NCBI RefSeq assembly: GCF_008709555.1
Contig: NZ_VYIJ01000002.1
Location: forward strand, 1-64,000
DNA: 64,000 nucleotides
Direction: 5' to 3'
DNA from: Thermoplasma sp.
Lineage (GTDB): Archaea; Thermoplasmatota; Thermoplasmata; Thermoplasmatales; Thermoplasmataceae
Part shown: in pieces, positions 30,220 to 39,106 of the stretch
Layout of the letters: each line of letters begins with the position of its first letter
Position numbering within the stretch: the first letter of the stretch is position 1
Position numbers and translations under genes: made by a program
The notes under the pieces: model-generated
The model's database searches: none
The model's input: the letters and a program-made list of their open reading frames with translations, nothing else
What the model was told of the DNA's origin: nothing

Positions 30220-31134
30220 ATGATGGATGTTTACTTCAACTTCTCCGCAGATGACCATGTCAGGGAAATAGCGAAAACCGTGCTTAACGGGTTCGACCTG
30301 TACTGGTATCCAGATTATCATGACGCGGAGGCTCAGGTCATAAAGGACAAATACGTCCTGGGCAAGAGAACTAGGATGATACAGACCATAAGCGCCGGTG
30401 TCGATCATATAGATATAACTGGCATTCCGGATGATGTGGTGATCTGCAGCAATGCCGGTGCATACTCCATATCCGTTGCGGAACATGCCTTTGCCCTACT
30501 TCTGGCCCACGCAAAGAATATCATAGAGAACAATGAACTCATGAAGGCAGGAATCTTCAGGCAATCTCCTACAACTCTCCTTTATGGAAAGTCATTTGGA
30601 ATCATTGGATATGGAGGTATTGGCAGAAGGGTAGCATATCTGGCCAAGGCATTCGGTATGAAGGTTCTAACATACACAAGATCAAAGGTGGATGAAAATG
30701 TGGACGAGACCATAGATACAATGGCAGACCTGTTCAGGAGATCCGACTTCATACTTATATCTGTGCCCTTGACCGATAAAACCAGAGGAATCATCAACCG
30801 CCAGCTTCTGCCAAACGCTAAAAGGAACGCAACCATCATCAATGTTGCACGCGCAGATGTGGTTTCAAAGCCAGACATGGTAGAATTCCTCAGGGAAAGG
30901 CCAGATGTATGGTATCTAACGGATGTGTGGTGGGATGAACCGCATATAACGGATACGGATCTGAAGAATCTCATACTATCGCCACACGTTGCAGGAGGAA
31001 TGTCCGGTGAGATAATGGACATTGCATTCCAGCTTGCATTTGAGAACGTCAGGAATTTCTTTGAAGGACATCCGAAAAATATCGTTAGAAAGGATGAATA
31101 CAGGATAAAAAGCGAGAGGTTCCTGGGGATATAG
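30220..31134 (+). CDS. D-isomer-specific 2-hydroxyacid dehydrogenase
   Basis: A 304-residue NAD(P)-dependent dehydrogenase. The nucleotide-binding motif is FGIIGYGGIGRRVAYLAKAFGM; the catalytic Arg is in NVARADVV (usually NVARG), the acidic residue in the DVWWDEP segment, and the His in LSPHVAGGMSGE. Family members interconvert 2-keto acids and D-2-hydroxy acids (D-lactate, glycerate, hydroxypyruvate). A TATA-like accttatttcc about 27 bp before ATG 30220 suggests a leaderless mRNA. The next gene starts directly after its stop codon. Substrate not determinable. Confidence 0.87.
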   Translation: MMDVYFNFSADDHVREIAKTVLNGFDLYWYPDYHDAEAQVIKDKYVLGKRTRMIQTISAGVDHIDITGIPDDVVICSNAGAYSISVAEHAFALLLAHAKNIIENNELMKAGIFRQSPTTLLYGKSFGIIGYGGIGRRVAYLAKAFGMKVLTYTRSKVDENVDETIDTMADLFRRSDFILISVPLTDKTRGIINRQLLPNAKRNATIINVARADVVSKPDMVEFLRERPDVWYLTDVWWDEPHITDTDLKNLILSPHVAGGMSGEIMDIAFQLAFENVRNFFEGHPKNIVRKDEYRIKSERFLGI

Positions 31135-32055
31135 ATGATGAGAAGATCGATTTATGCTGTCAGATTAGATACGGTGAGATATGAGAGAAAACTCAGCTTA
31201 ATAGCGGCCGTTGACAGCGTTGAATCTTCCCACTCCATAATAAATAGCATGATGGATATAGCCGAAGAAACTGGCTATCCATATGAGATTTTGATATCGA
31301 CTAGGTTGCCGGATGAAGAGAGATACTATTACGATGAGATAAGGGTAATCTCGAGGAACACAAAGAGAAGGAGCGATGGTCTGGCAAAAGCCATTAAATC
31401 TGCGACGGGAAATTACACCTTCATCTTCGATCCGTCGATAAACTATTCACTCTCCTACGCAGACCTCATATATGGATATATAAACATAGGAACCAGTGAG
31501 GTCCTTGTCTCTAACGTGATCGGTTTCCAGACAGATGTTGCGATAAACGTGGGAAACTGGAGACCTCTTGTCTGCGGTGAGGATATAGATCTGATGGCCA
31601 GGGCCTTGGACTCCTACGGGGTCATATCGTACCCATTGGGCAGTCTGACAGGTTTCGACATTGGAGAGCTCATTTACGGCAAAAAAAGAAGCAGGATAGA
31701 GAAAGCCATAGCCATGCGCGATCTCGTCATAGCTGCAAATCTGAAGCACAGCGATATAGCAGAGATGATGGAGGCCATGGATATGGATATTGCCACGTAT
31801 GAATGGATGATGTCAGGAAAAATACTCTCTTACCTTTCCAGGATAAGGCCATACGAAAAAAATGTAAACAATTACGTTTTCGTCATGGACAGGATAATAG
31901 AATCCTACATCTCACAGGATTACAGGAGGATAGATACCATCAGCGATACCCCGAAGATAACACTCTCCCCCAGGACAAGGAGGTATCTTTCAGCCGTCAG
32001 TGATCTCTGGACTGCACAGGATACGGATAACAAATATCCCAAAGAGAGTATTTAG
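31135..32055 (+). CDS. GT-A (family 2)-like glycosyltransferase homologue lacking the DxD motif
   Basis: A 306-residue protein with an outline like GT2 transferases: an early beta-alpha segment (LIAAVDSVESSHSIINSMMD), GLAKAIKSATGNYTFIFDPS where the usual acidic DxD is reduced to D99-P-S, and a later GEDIDLMARA (from G148) resembling the acceptor-side ED motif. Missing the second Asp of DxD suggests loss of metal/nucleotide-sugar binding or an unusual donor site. The C-terminal ~130 residues are helical and unassigned. It starts at the base after the dehydrogenase stop. The following gene also carries a degenerate GT-A-like domain. Assignment rests on motif pattern, so it is tentative. Confidence 0.55.
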   Translation: MMRRSIYAVRLDTVRYERKLSLIAAVDSVESSHSIINSMMDIAEETGYPYEILISTRLPDEERYYYDEIRVISRNTKRRSDGLAKAIKSATGNYTFIFDPSINYSLSYADLIYGYINIGTSEVLVSNVIGFQTDVAINVGNWRPLVCGEDIDLMARALDSYGVISYPLGSLTGFDIGELIYGKKRSRIEKAIAMRDLVIAANLKHSDIAEMMEAMDMDIATYEWMMSGKILSYLSRIRPYEKNVNNYVFVMDRIIESYISQDYRRIDTISDTPKITLSPRTRRYLSAVSDLWTAQDTDNKYPKESI

Positions 32056-32159
32056 ATTTTTTCGACATTTCACGTATATGGTGTCAGACTTAATATAGAT
32101 GAATTTTTACCACATACCAGAAAAGTTTAAAAGAGGAAATACCGATAACGCATATCACC

Positions 32160-33098
32160 ATGGAATATCAGCGAACCAGAAGTGTCATCGAGCAGCAGGT
32201 TTCACTGAGGGACGTTCTGTCAGACAAGACCCTCATAATCATAACTCATGACGAAGAGCTGCCAAAGAACCTCCCGCCGTTTGGCGAAGTAAAAATATAC
32301 ACCGTTGAGGCCATTGAGAGGGACAGAAAGAAGTTCGCACAGACCCTGAGCGATGATACGTTCTATATGATATGCGATGGTGGATACGCTTCAAAGGACA
32401 TAATATCAAGTCTTTACGATATAGACAGCTACGATATAATACTGGAAAAGAGGAGACTGGGTCTTCTACTGAAAATATTCAAGCATGTTCTCGCAGAGGA
32501 TGAGAGGGTTGCTGAGACCTCACTGGACGTTATATTCATGAATTCAGCCGTCATGGATTACATCCTCTCAAGGAATTACAGGATATCCAGAGAGGTTCTT
32601 CTCAGGATAATCTCAGGAAACAGGTTCCGCGTGAAGTACGTGGACACTAACATGTGGCAGAATCTGAAAAATTTCGTGTATATAGGCATATATGAGCTCA
32701 TCAGGAGTTCCCTGCCAAAATATCTGATCGTCGGAGTAACGGGTATCCTATTGAACGAATTTATGCTTAAGATGCTCTCCTATCATCTGCCTCTTACGTT
32801 TGCCGATGCCTTTGCCATCGAAACGAGCATAACCTCAAACTTCCTCATGAATGAGTACTGGACCTTCAATAACCGGGACGTTACCAGAGGCGTGAAGGGG
32901 TTCTTCCGTAGGATGGGGTTCCATAACCTGACGTCGCTGATAGGTCTCGGCATAAACCTGGGCATATTCACTGCTCTCGTCGATACAGGGATGGAGATGC
33001 TTGCAGCAAACCTGATTGGCATAGCAGTGGCATTTCTATCCAGATACTTGATGTCGTCCAGGATCGTCTGGCATGGGCCGACGAAGGTAAAAGAATGA
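32160..33098 (+). CDS. Degenerate DPM1-like glycosyltransferase domain fused to GtrA membrane domain
   Basis: A 312-residue protein. The C-terminal half (from about residue 183) is a four-helix GtrA domain with the signature FLMNEYWTFNNRD and an SRYLMSSRIVW end; GtrA proteins help move lipid-linked sugars across membranes. The N-terminal ~170 residues follow dolichyl-phosphate mannosyltransferases (FYMICDGGYASKDIISSLYD, then YDIILEKRR), but the catalytic DAD is replaced by D73-G-G. DPM1-GtrA fusions are known in archaea; here the enzyme half looks inactive. It could act with the neighbouring GT-like protein. A TATA-like aagtttaaaag precedes ATG 32160 by about 35 bp. Confidence 0.7.
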   Translation: MEYQRTRSVIEQQVSLRDVLSDKTLIIITHDEELPKNLPPFGEVKIYTVEAIERDRKKFAQTLSDDTFYMICDGGYASKDIISSLYDIDSYDIILEKRRLGLLLKIFKHVLAEDERVAETSLDVIFMNSAVMDYILSRNYRISREVLLRIISGNRFRVKYVDTNMWQNLKNFVYIGIYELIRSSLPKYLIVGVTGILLNEFMLKMLSYHLPLTFADAFAIETSITSNFLMNEYWTFNNRDVTRGVKGFFRRMGFHNLTSLIGLGINLGIFTALVDTGMEMLAANLIGIAVAFLSRYLMSSRIVWHGPTKVKE

Positions 33099-33182
33099 GC
33101 AGTATCTAGAGACATAATTGATGATTTTTCAGTTCGAATCTTGAGGATCTACTTTTAAATCTCTGTTTTTAATTCTGAATTT

Positions 33183-34157
33183 ATGTCCATGATGTCGATC
33201 TGGCTGAAGCTGAGCAGCCTTTTGATGGGCGTAGCTATCTTCGCCATTGGATTCGGCATAATTTACGGTATCCTGTACTATATTGGTATGGACGTGGGCG
33301 CGCTTGCCCTCCTGATAATTCTCCTTCCGATATTCATAATAATGGATGTATTACAATGGCTTTTTGGCCCTTACATAATAGGCACTGTTTACAAAACACA
33401 TAAACTGCAGCCTACAGATGCGGAATACACAATGCTATCCTCCATTGTTGCGGACGTGGCAAGGAACAACAATGTTAGAACTCCTGAGATATACATAGCG
33501 GAGGTCGATATTCCAAATGCATTCGCCTATGGATCGCCTCTAGCAGGAAGGCGAATCGCCGTAACAAGAGGATTGTTGAGGATACTTGATCCAGAGGAGA
33601 TAAAAGCAGTAATTGGTCATGAGATGGGACACCTCAGACACAAGGATGTGGAAATGCTCCTTGCTATCGGACTCATACCTACGATCATATTCTATTTTGG
33701 CTATACCCTGATCTTCTCTGGAGAGAGGAGCAGAAATGCGGGTGGAATACTGGTCCTTGCCCTAGTTGCAATGGCAGCGAGTTTTCTCTTCAGATTCCTC
33801 ATACTCGCCTTCAACAGGATGCGTGAAAGCTACGCCGATGTGAACTCTGCACTGACCGTGGATGGCGGTGCTGAGAAACTCCAAACCGCGCTCGCAAAGA
33901 TCGTGGCAGCCACCGGAAGAACAGGTCATTATTTCAGGCGGAGACGAAATAGCCCATCAAGCAGCATGACTGAGATGCTCTTCTTCAGCAATCCAAATGA
34001 GTCTGTTAATGAAGACTACAGGAAACTAATAGAGGAATGGAAAAATGCAAGGGTATCTGTCTTTGCTGACTTCTTCTCGGATCATCCGCACCCCGCCAAG
34101 AGGATACAGAGGCTTGAGAAGCTGAAGATGCAGGAAAGCGGGCTTAAGATCGAATGA
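33183..34157 (+). CDS. htpX: HtpX-like M48 membrane zinc metalloprotease
   Basis: A 324-residue integral membrane protease. Two N-terminal helices are followed by the zinc motif HEMGH (H146, E147, H150), with the third ligand probably E215 in MRESYADVNSA, and a second pair of helices between them (ALVAMAASFLFRFLILAF). HtpX degrades misfolded membrane proteins. A cttttaaatc TATA box centred near 33156 places the transcript start at ATG 33183. All catalytic residues are intact, unlike the M50-like protein at 11304-13064. Confidence 0.92.
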   Translation: MSMMSIWLKLSSLLMGVAIFAIGFGIIYGILYYIGMDVGALALLIILLPIFIIMDVLQWLFGPYIIGTVYKTHKLQPTDAEYTMLSSIVADVARNNNVRTPEIYIAEVDIPNAFAYGSPLAGRRIAVTRGLLRILDPEEIKAVIGHEMGHLRHKDVEMLLAIGLIPTIIFYFGYTLIFSGERSRNAGGILVLALVAMAASFLFRFLILAFNRMRESYADVNSALTVDGGAEKLQTALAKIVAATGRTGHYFRRRRNSPSSSMTEMLFFSNPNESVNEDYRKLIEEWKNARVSVFADFFSDHPHPAKRIQRLEKLKMQESGLKIE

Positions 34158-34570
34158 GAATTTAAAGTGAGCTGCTCCTCTCTGAAGCTTCGGAGCTTCC
34201 TGCTTCATCTACCAAACTCGATCCAAATACAACCAGATCGCAGTTTCCCTTCATTGGAAACCTTATTTCGATCCACGTCTTGAAGCAGGGTTACGGAGGT
34301 TCCTATCTCGACAGGCGTTGATTCTGATCCACCAATCCTACTTAGGTATCACACTGCTTGGTTATCATGGAAGAAATGCAAAGGAAAGCAGAAAAGCTAT
34401 CAATAGATCTCTCCATTGGAGTAAGCCCGTGTATATCATCGTTGAAGCTGTTGAGACTTACAGCCTTCTCCGAACACCTAACCTTTCATTGAAAACCATA
34501 AAACATGGAATGGGTTTTAGGAGTATCCCTGATGAATCCTCCTTTGCAATGATTTCTCTCTGGTGAATAT
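34158..34570 (+). repeat. Degenerate dispersed repeat, copy B (mobile-element remnant)
   Basis: A 430-bp gap filled by element-like sequence. At its left end, CTCTGAAGCTTCGGAG is a near-palindrome similar to the one at 45839-45851 in copy C. The core (34410-34490) matches copy A and encodes HWSKPVYIIVEAVETYSLLR in an 82-codon frame (34318-34566). No complete transposase is present and the frame breaks upstream. It is probably a decayed insertion sequence or miniature derivative, family unknown. It separates htpX from the two GT-C-like genes. Confidence 0.55.
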
Positions 34571-34594
34571 TAATTTGACTAAAAAATCTAATAG

Positions 34595-36685
34595 ATGATT
34601 TATTATCCCTACAATATGCTGCAAGAGAGGTCATGGAACCTTGCCCTTTCAGTGACGCTCATCGTCTATGCATACATGGCATGGCTATCCATAGGCTATT
34701 ACGAAATATCAGCCCTAGTACTGGTATGGATTCTCATAACTCTTGCTGGCCTCATCGCAATAAATGCAGCAACGCACTTCATCCCTGCAGTAAGATCCAC
34801 ACTCATATATTCAGCATTATTCGTCTCAATACTTCTCATGCTCACCATCTCCGTAAAATACGTTGCAAACTACTATCTAGAAGACGAGATACTCATACAG
34901 AACAACGCAGCGTATCTCTTCATCCATGGGCAGGACCCATACATAAGGTCAAACATGTTGAAGATGTTTTATTCTTCGCAGGTACCGCTGTTCAATACGC
35001 CTATGCTCCAGGGTGGCTATGTGTATTATCTGATCTACCCTGGTCTGTCCGTGCTACTCTTTGTCCCACCGATCGTTTTTCATTTCAATCCTGATTACGT
35101 TATAGCCGTTTTCAATTTTATCTCAATAGTTCTTCTGATATATTATTACAGAAAGAGAAAGCTAAAGTTGCAGACACCTCTAATAATAACCGCCATATTG
35201 GTTTCAGCATTCTATCTCGGCTTCACCGTTGCTGGTGTTTCCGCAATAATTTGGGTGACGCTGCTAGCCATGGCATACGTCTTCAGGGATCGTCCTTACG
35301 TATCTGGGATATTCCTCGGCCTGTCCGTTGCATACAAGCAGGATCCAGTTATCGTGATTCCATTCTTCCTGTATTTCATATACAAAGAGTACGGTGGCGT
35401 CCATGAGATCAAGTTCATAGCCGCAATGGTATCCTCCTTCATGATAGTCAACCTGCCCTTCATTCTAATGGGACCTCTGGCATGGATGTCCTCCATACTT
35501 GACGTGGCAAATCAGAGCATAATAGGCGTTGGTGTCGGGCCCTCCATAATCTCCTTTGCCGGTTTCTATCATGTGAGCCCGCTTTATTTCTCATTGTTAA
35601 TACTAATAATTGAACTGTTCCTGCTTTTCCTGTACGTTAGATATTACAATGCATTGAAGTATGCCTTTTTCGCCTTTCCTGTTCTTATAATGCTGTTCAA
35701 TTTCCGGGTTCTGATAAGCTATCTCATGTACTGGCCATTCCTTATAATGATCGTCCTCCCAGACATAAATATACAGGAGAACATGCTGAAGCCCCTTCGC
35801 ATCAGGAGATCTCATTTCATAGCGCTATCGCTTGTTCTGATAGTTGTGACCGGCGGCTTCGTGATACCCATGCACACAAGTTCCGCTTCGATAACGATAA
35901 ACTCCATAAATGGAGGCTCAGATGCCATATCCATACCAGGAGTGATAGACGGGATAAACATCACAATGTCCTATTACCCAGGCAATGGCTATCCGGCGTC
36001 CGTGCCCATCTATTTCAGGATACTGACCAATTCTCCAATGGAGAACTACAGTGTAAACGGTCTTTTATGGCATACGAACACTTATCTGCACCCCGGATCA
36101 AATAATATAAGCATATATCCGGACAACTCCTTCGATCTACTTCCAAGCAATACATCGTTTATACTGATAGCATATTACGGCCAGATGCAGGCCTCATACA
36201 GGAGCCATGGACTCTATGACAGGCCGAAATATCCTGTTCCGGATCCCATGTTCGCCTATCCTCAGTACTCAAGATCGGAACCATTCCCCAGGTGGTATCT
36301 CAGCGGAAATGGATCCAATCTCGTTTATATCGCTGATGGCTTCAACATTAGTTCCTCTGGATGGTCCAATATGACATCCAGCATACTTGTGGATTCATCG
36401 GCACTGCAGAACCTGACGATAGAATACAATATCAGTGGGAAAGGCATATACGGTTACACGATATCATTTTCCGAATTCAACTACACAGTCTCTTCGGAGC
36501 CATTCGCAGTGAACATGAATTACACGCACCTTGTGGTGAGCAGGAATCAAAATATGATCGAATTCGCAGCCGCATATCAATGGGCTTTGGCTAATCACTG
36601 GCCGACGACCGAAGTGGACATGGCCTTCTTCACCGGGCCCGGATCTGAGATGAGCGTTCAATATGTTGGTGCCTCGTATGATTAA
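34595..36685 (+). CDS. Polytopic membrane protein, GT-C glycosyltransferase-like (copy 1 of tandem pair)
   Basis: A 696-residue protein with roughly 10-12 hydrophobic helices in the first 420 residues and a beta-rich, sequon-rich C-terminal domain of about 270 residues. Segments such as EDEILIQNNAAYLFIHGQDPY and LSVAYKQDPVIVIPFFLYFIY resemble GT-C (PMT/DUF2029-like) transferases that use polyprenyl-phosphate sugars, where an early extracytoplasmic acidic pair is catalytic. The next gene is a paralogue. ATG 34595 follows an AT-rich stretch (attaatttgac). A role in S-layer or lipid glycosylation is inferred from fold and neighbours. Confidence 0.65.
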   Translation: MIYYPYNMLQERSWNLALSVTLIVYAYMAWLSIGYYEISALVLVWILITLAGLIAINAATHFIPAVRSTLIYSALFVSILLMLTISVKYVANYYLEDEILIQNNAAYLFIHGQDPYIRSNMLKMFYSSQVPLFNTPMLQGGYVYYLIYPGLSVLLFVPPIVFHFNPDYVIAVFNFISIVLLIYYYRKRKLKLQTPLIITAILVSAFYLGFTVAGVSAIIWVTLLAMAYVFRDRPYVSGIFLGLSVAYKQDPVIVIPFFLYFIYKEYGGVHEIKFIAAMVSSFMIVNLPFILMGPLAWMSSILDVANQSIIGVGVGPSIISFAGFYHVSPLYFSLLILIIELFLLFLYVRYYNALKYAFFAFPVLIMLFNFRVLISYLMYWPFLIMIVLPDINIQENMLKPLRIRRSHFIALSLVLIVVTGGFVIPMHTSSASITINSINGGSDAISIPGVIDGINITMSYYPGNGYPASVPIYFRILTNSPMENYSVNGLLWHTNTYLHPGSNNISIYPDNSFDLLPSNTSFILIAYYGQMQASYRSHGLYDRPKYPVPDPMFAYPQYSRSEPFPRWYLSGNGSNLVYIADGFNISSSGWSNMTSSILVDSSALQNLTIEYNISGKGIYGYTISFSEFNYTVSSEPFAVNMNYTHLVVSRNQNMIEFAAAYQWALANHWPTTEVDMAFFTGPGSEMSVQYVGASYD

Positions 36686-38600
36686 TGAGGATCTATGGTC
36701 GACAGTGAGGCGTTTCGAATACCTCGGGTTCACAGTTATAGCATATATGATAGCCTACTACCTCTGGACGTTTTACGGTTACCTGGATCTATTTGTGGAT
36801 CTGGTCCAGTGGACGATCTCAATTGTTGGTGCTTTTGTGGCAATATACGCCATGACCGGACATTCGATGAGGATACAGAGGAGGACGACCTATCTCTTGG
36901 CCGGCGGAAATACAGCTCTCATATTGACAATAATCATAAAATTCGGGCTTCTGAATACGGTGTTCGATCCAGTTATACTCTTTCTCGGCTTCGTCGACTA
37001 TTTTCTGCTGCGAGATGTGTTCAGTTCCGGCCTGGGCAATCCCATGCGTTTCGCCTATGTATTTGCGGCAGTGATGGTGTCCATGTTATCCATAATCTCT
37101 GTCGTCATGCGCCCCGGCCTTGTCACGATGGTGGTCGCAGTATTGCTTTTTTCCGCGGGGATACTCTCCTATTTCAGGTTCCATAACCTTATCCATCCTG
37201 CACTGATAGCGTCTGTAGTCCTCTTCGCATTATCCATACTTCCAATTTATCCAAAGTTGGGAACGGATGAGCTGGCTCTGGATTACTATGCCGCGATAGT
37301 GATACTCCATGGATCGAGTCCATACATGCCACAGGTAATGAAGAATGCGTTTTCCTTCCTCCATTTTCCGCTATCCATGACCACACCCCTATCTACCGGT
37401 GGATACGTTGAAAATTTCTCATATCCCGTGTTTGCAGCGCTGATGTTCATCCCATCAGCTATCATGCATTTTGATCCTAGCCTCACCATCCTTGCATTCA
37501 CCGTGGGCATATACATAATCACCGCCATCTACTTTCTCCGGAAGAGAATGATAGTATCATCGGTGCTTTCCATAGCCATACTTGCCGTGAACGTGAACAT
37601 GATCAGTTTTGCCGATGGGTCGGTTCCTGACGCTGCATGGGCCTTTTTCCTGCTGATATCAATGATGATCATCGACAGGCCTAGATCATCCGCTGTCATG
37701 TATGGAATCGCAATATCCTTAAAGCAGATACCATGGATAGTATTTCCTTTCCTGATATATTTCATATATCGCGAAAAGGGTACCAGAGCGGCGATCGAAT
37801 ACCTTGCAATTTCCATAGGTATCCTTGTTCTGACAAATGCCTATTTCCTGATAATGGAGCCACATCTATTCATATCCTCCATACTTTCCCCAGAGATATC
37901 ACACCTCATCGGGGTCGGGCAGGGCCTGAGCATAATAAGCATTGCTGGGTTCTATCAGCTTTCGCCAATCTACTTCACGATATTGTTCCTATTTTCCCTC
38001 ACCTTCATCTTCCTCCTTTATGTGAGACACTATCAGGATCTGAAGTACACCTTCCTGATATTCCCGCTCATCATATTCTTCTTTAATTACCGGGATCTCT
38101 ACAATTACCTGCTGTTCTGGCCATTCATCGCCTTCGCCTTTCTGCCGCATCTGAAGGCTGGTGAAATGACGAGGAGGATGAAGATAGGTATAAGGAAAAT
38201 TGCGGTATATTCCATCATATTCCTAGCTGTTGCCGGCATTCTATCAGTTCCGCTGCACAGCCAGAGCTCGTTTTCTATAACATCCGTATCGAACATTGAA
38301 CAACGGTCCTATTACGTAGTACAGATGAACGTCAACGTCTCCTATTCTGGTGATCAATTGCAACAGATCCAGTTCAGGTTTCTCCCCTATGGATATCTTG
38401 GAAACCTCAACGGACTCATGTGGAACGTGAAGTCATATGATTCTGGGCCGAACTGGATCAACTTCACAATAGAACCATCTTTCCAGCAGTCAATGCTCAA
38501 CGTCAATTATTCCTACAAGCTGGTTGCCTACTACGGAGATCAGCAAACATTCTATTTTCTAGATCTTCCCTCCATTCTATCCGGGTCTGTTCACCAATGA
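36678..38600 (+). CDS. Polytopic membrane protein, GT-C glycosyltransferase-like (copy 2 of tandem pair)
   Basis: About 640 residues, paralogous to the upstream gene. Shared blocks include DYYAAIVILHGSSPYM (against NNAAYLFIHGQDPY), SLKQIPWIVFPFLIYFIYRE, and IGVGQGLSIISIAGFYQLSP, followed by matching helices. It has a longer N-terminal helical part and a shorter exposed C-terminal domain (about 100 residues). ATG 36678, overlapping the upstream stop, is supported by GGTG (36668-36671) 6 nt before it; ATG 36663 is the longer option. The pair probably arose by tandem duplication and is co-translated. Confidence 0.65.
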   Translation: MINEDLWSTVRRFEYLGFTVIAYMIAYYLWTFYGYLDLFVDLVQWTISIVGAFVAIYAMTGHSMRIQRRTTYLLAGGNTALILTIIIKFGLLNTVFDPVILFLGFVDYFLLRDVFSSGLGNPMRFAYVFAAVMVSMLSIISVVMRPGLVTMVVAVLLFSAGILSYFRFHNLIHPALIASVVLFALSILPIYPKLGTDELALDYYAAIVILHGSSPYMPQVMKNAFSFLHFPLSMTTPLSTGGYVENFSYPVFAALMFIPSAIMHFDPSLTILAFTVGIYIITAIYFLRKRMIVSSVLSIAILAVNVNMISFADGSVPDAAWAFFLLISMMIIDRPRSSAVMYGIAISLKQIPWIVFPFLIYFIYREKGTRAAIEYLAISIGILVLTNAYFLIMEPHLFISSILSPEISHLIGVGQGLSIISIAGFYQLSPIYFTILFLFSLTFIFLLYVRHYQDLKYTFLIFPLIIFFFNYRDLYNYLLFWPFIAFAFLPHLKAGEMTRRMKIGIRKIAVYSIIFLAVAGILSVPLHSQSSFSITSVSNIEQRSYYVVQMNVNVSYSGDQLQQIQFRFLPYGYLGNLNGLMWNVKSYDSGPNWINFTIEPSFQQSMLNVNYSYKLVAYYGDQQTFYFLDLPSILSGSVHQ

Positions 38601-38705
38601 TGGCCTGATAGAGAATACGAAATGAGAATTTCCTGCACCCGTGTTCTGTTCTATGTAGCCGTTATTGAAATAAAGGCTTATATATCAGTTGGTATTTGAT
38701 ATATT

Positions 38706-39080
38706 ATGTACTCACCAGTCAGGTTTTTCACCAATGAAATGTTGAAAAATGTTTCGAATACCGTGAAGGAGATGTCATCGTTCATCTATCCACCCATAAC
38801 CATGTATCAGGACGGAAACGATCTTGTCGTAGAAGCCGAGATGCCTGGCTTTGATAAGAAGGACATAAGGGTGACCGTGGAGAAGAACGTACTGACGATA
38901 AGAGCAGAACGCAAGAGAGAGTATAAGGCGGTGTACATAGATCAGCGGGTCGACAAGGTATTCAAGGTTGTACGGCTTCCGGTTGACGTCGATCAGGCCA
39001 GCATATCGGCTAAATACCAGGACGGTGTCCTCATATTACGCATGAGGGCAAAGGACATCAAGACAGTCGAAATAGAATGA
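38706..39080 (+). CDS. Hsp20 / alpha-crystallin small heat shock protein
   Basis: A 124-residue chaperone that holds unfolding proteins. The alpha-crystallin domain spans residues 35-124: DGNDLVVEAEMPGFDKKDIRVTVEKNVLTIRAER and then the conserved YQDGVLILRMR. The short N-terminal arm holds FFTNEMLKNV. The C-terminal extension with the IXI motif is almost absent (it ends KTVEIE, giving V-E-I). A TATA box (ggcttatatatcag, about 38670-38682) lies 27-29 bp before ATG 38706. The T-rich run ATTTTATTTTTATG just after the stop can act as terminator for this gene and the convergent kinase gene. Confidence 0.93.
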   Translation: MYSPVRFFTNEMLKNVSNTVKEMSSFIYPPITMYQDGNDLVVEAEMPGFDKKDIRVTVEKNVLTIRAERKREYKAVYIDQRVDKVFKVVRLPVDVDQASISAKYQDGVLILRMRAKDIKTVEIE

Positions 39081-39106
39081 TTTTATTTTTATGAATCATT
39101 TTCTTA
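39081..39106. terminator. T-rich bidirectional terminator candidate
   Basis: The short gap between the convergent hsp20 and ABC1 genes contains oligo-T on both strands (ATTTTATTTTT on plus; TAAGAAAATG reverse), consistent with archaeal poly-T termination. Confidence 0.35.

Noticed and set aside
33125-33145. AGTTCGAATCT, resembling a tRNA T-loop
   Set aside because: No acceptor stem, D-arm or anticodon arm can be built around it in the 84-bp gap before htpX.
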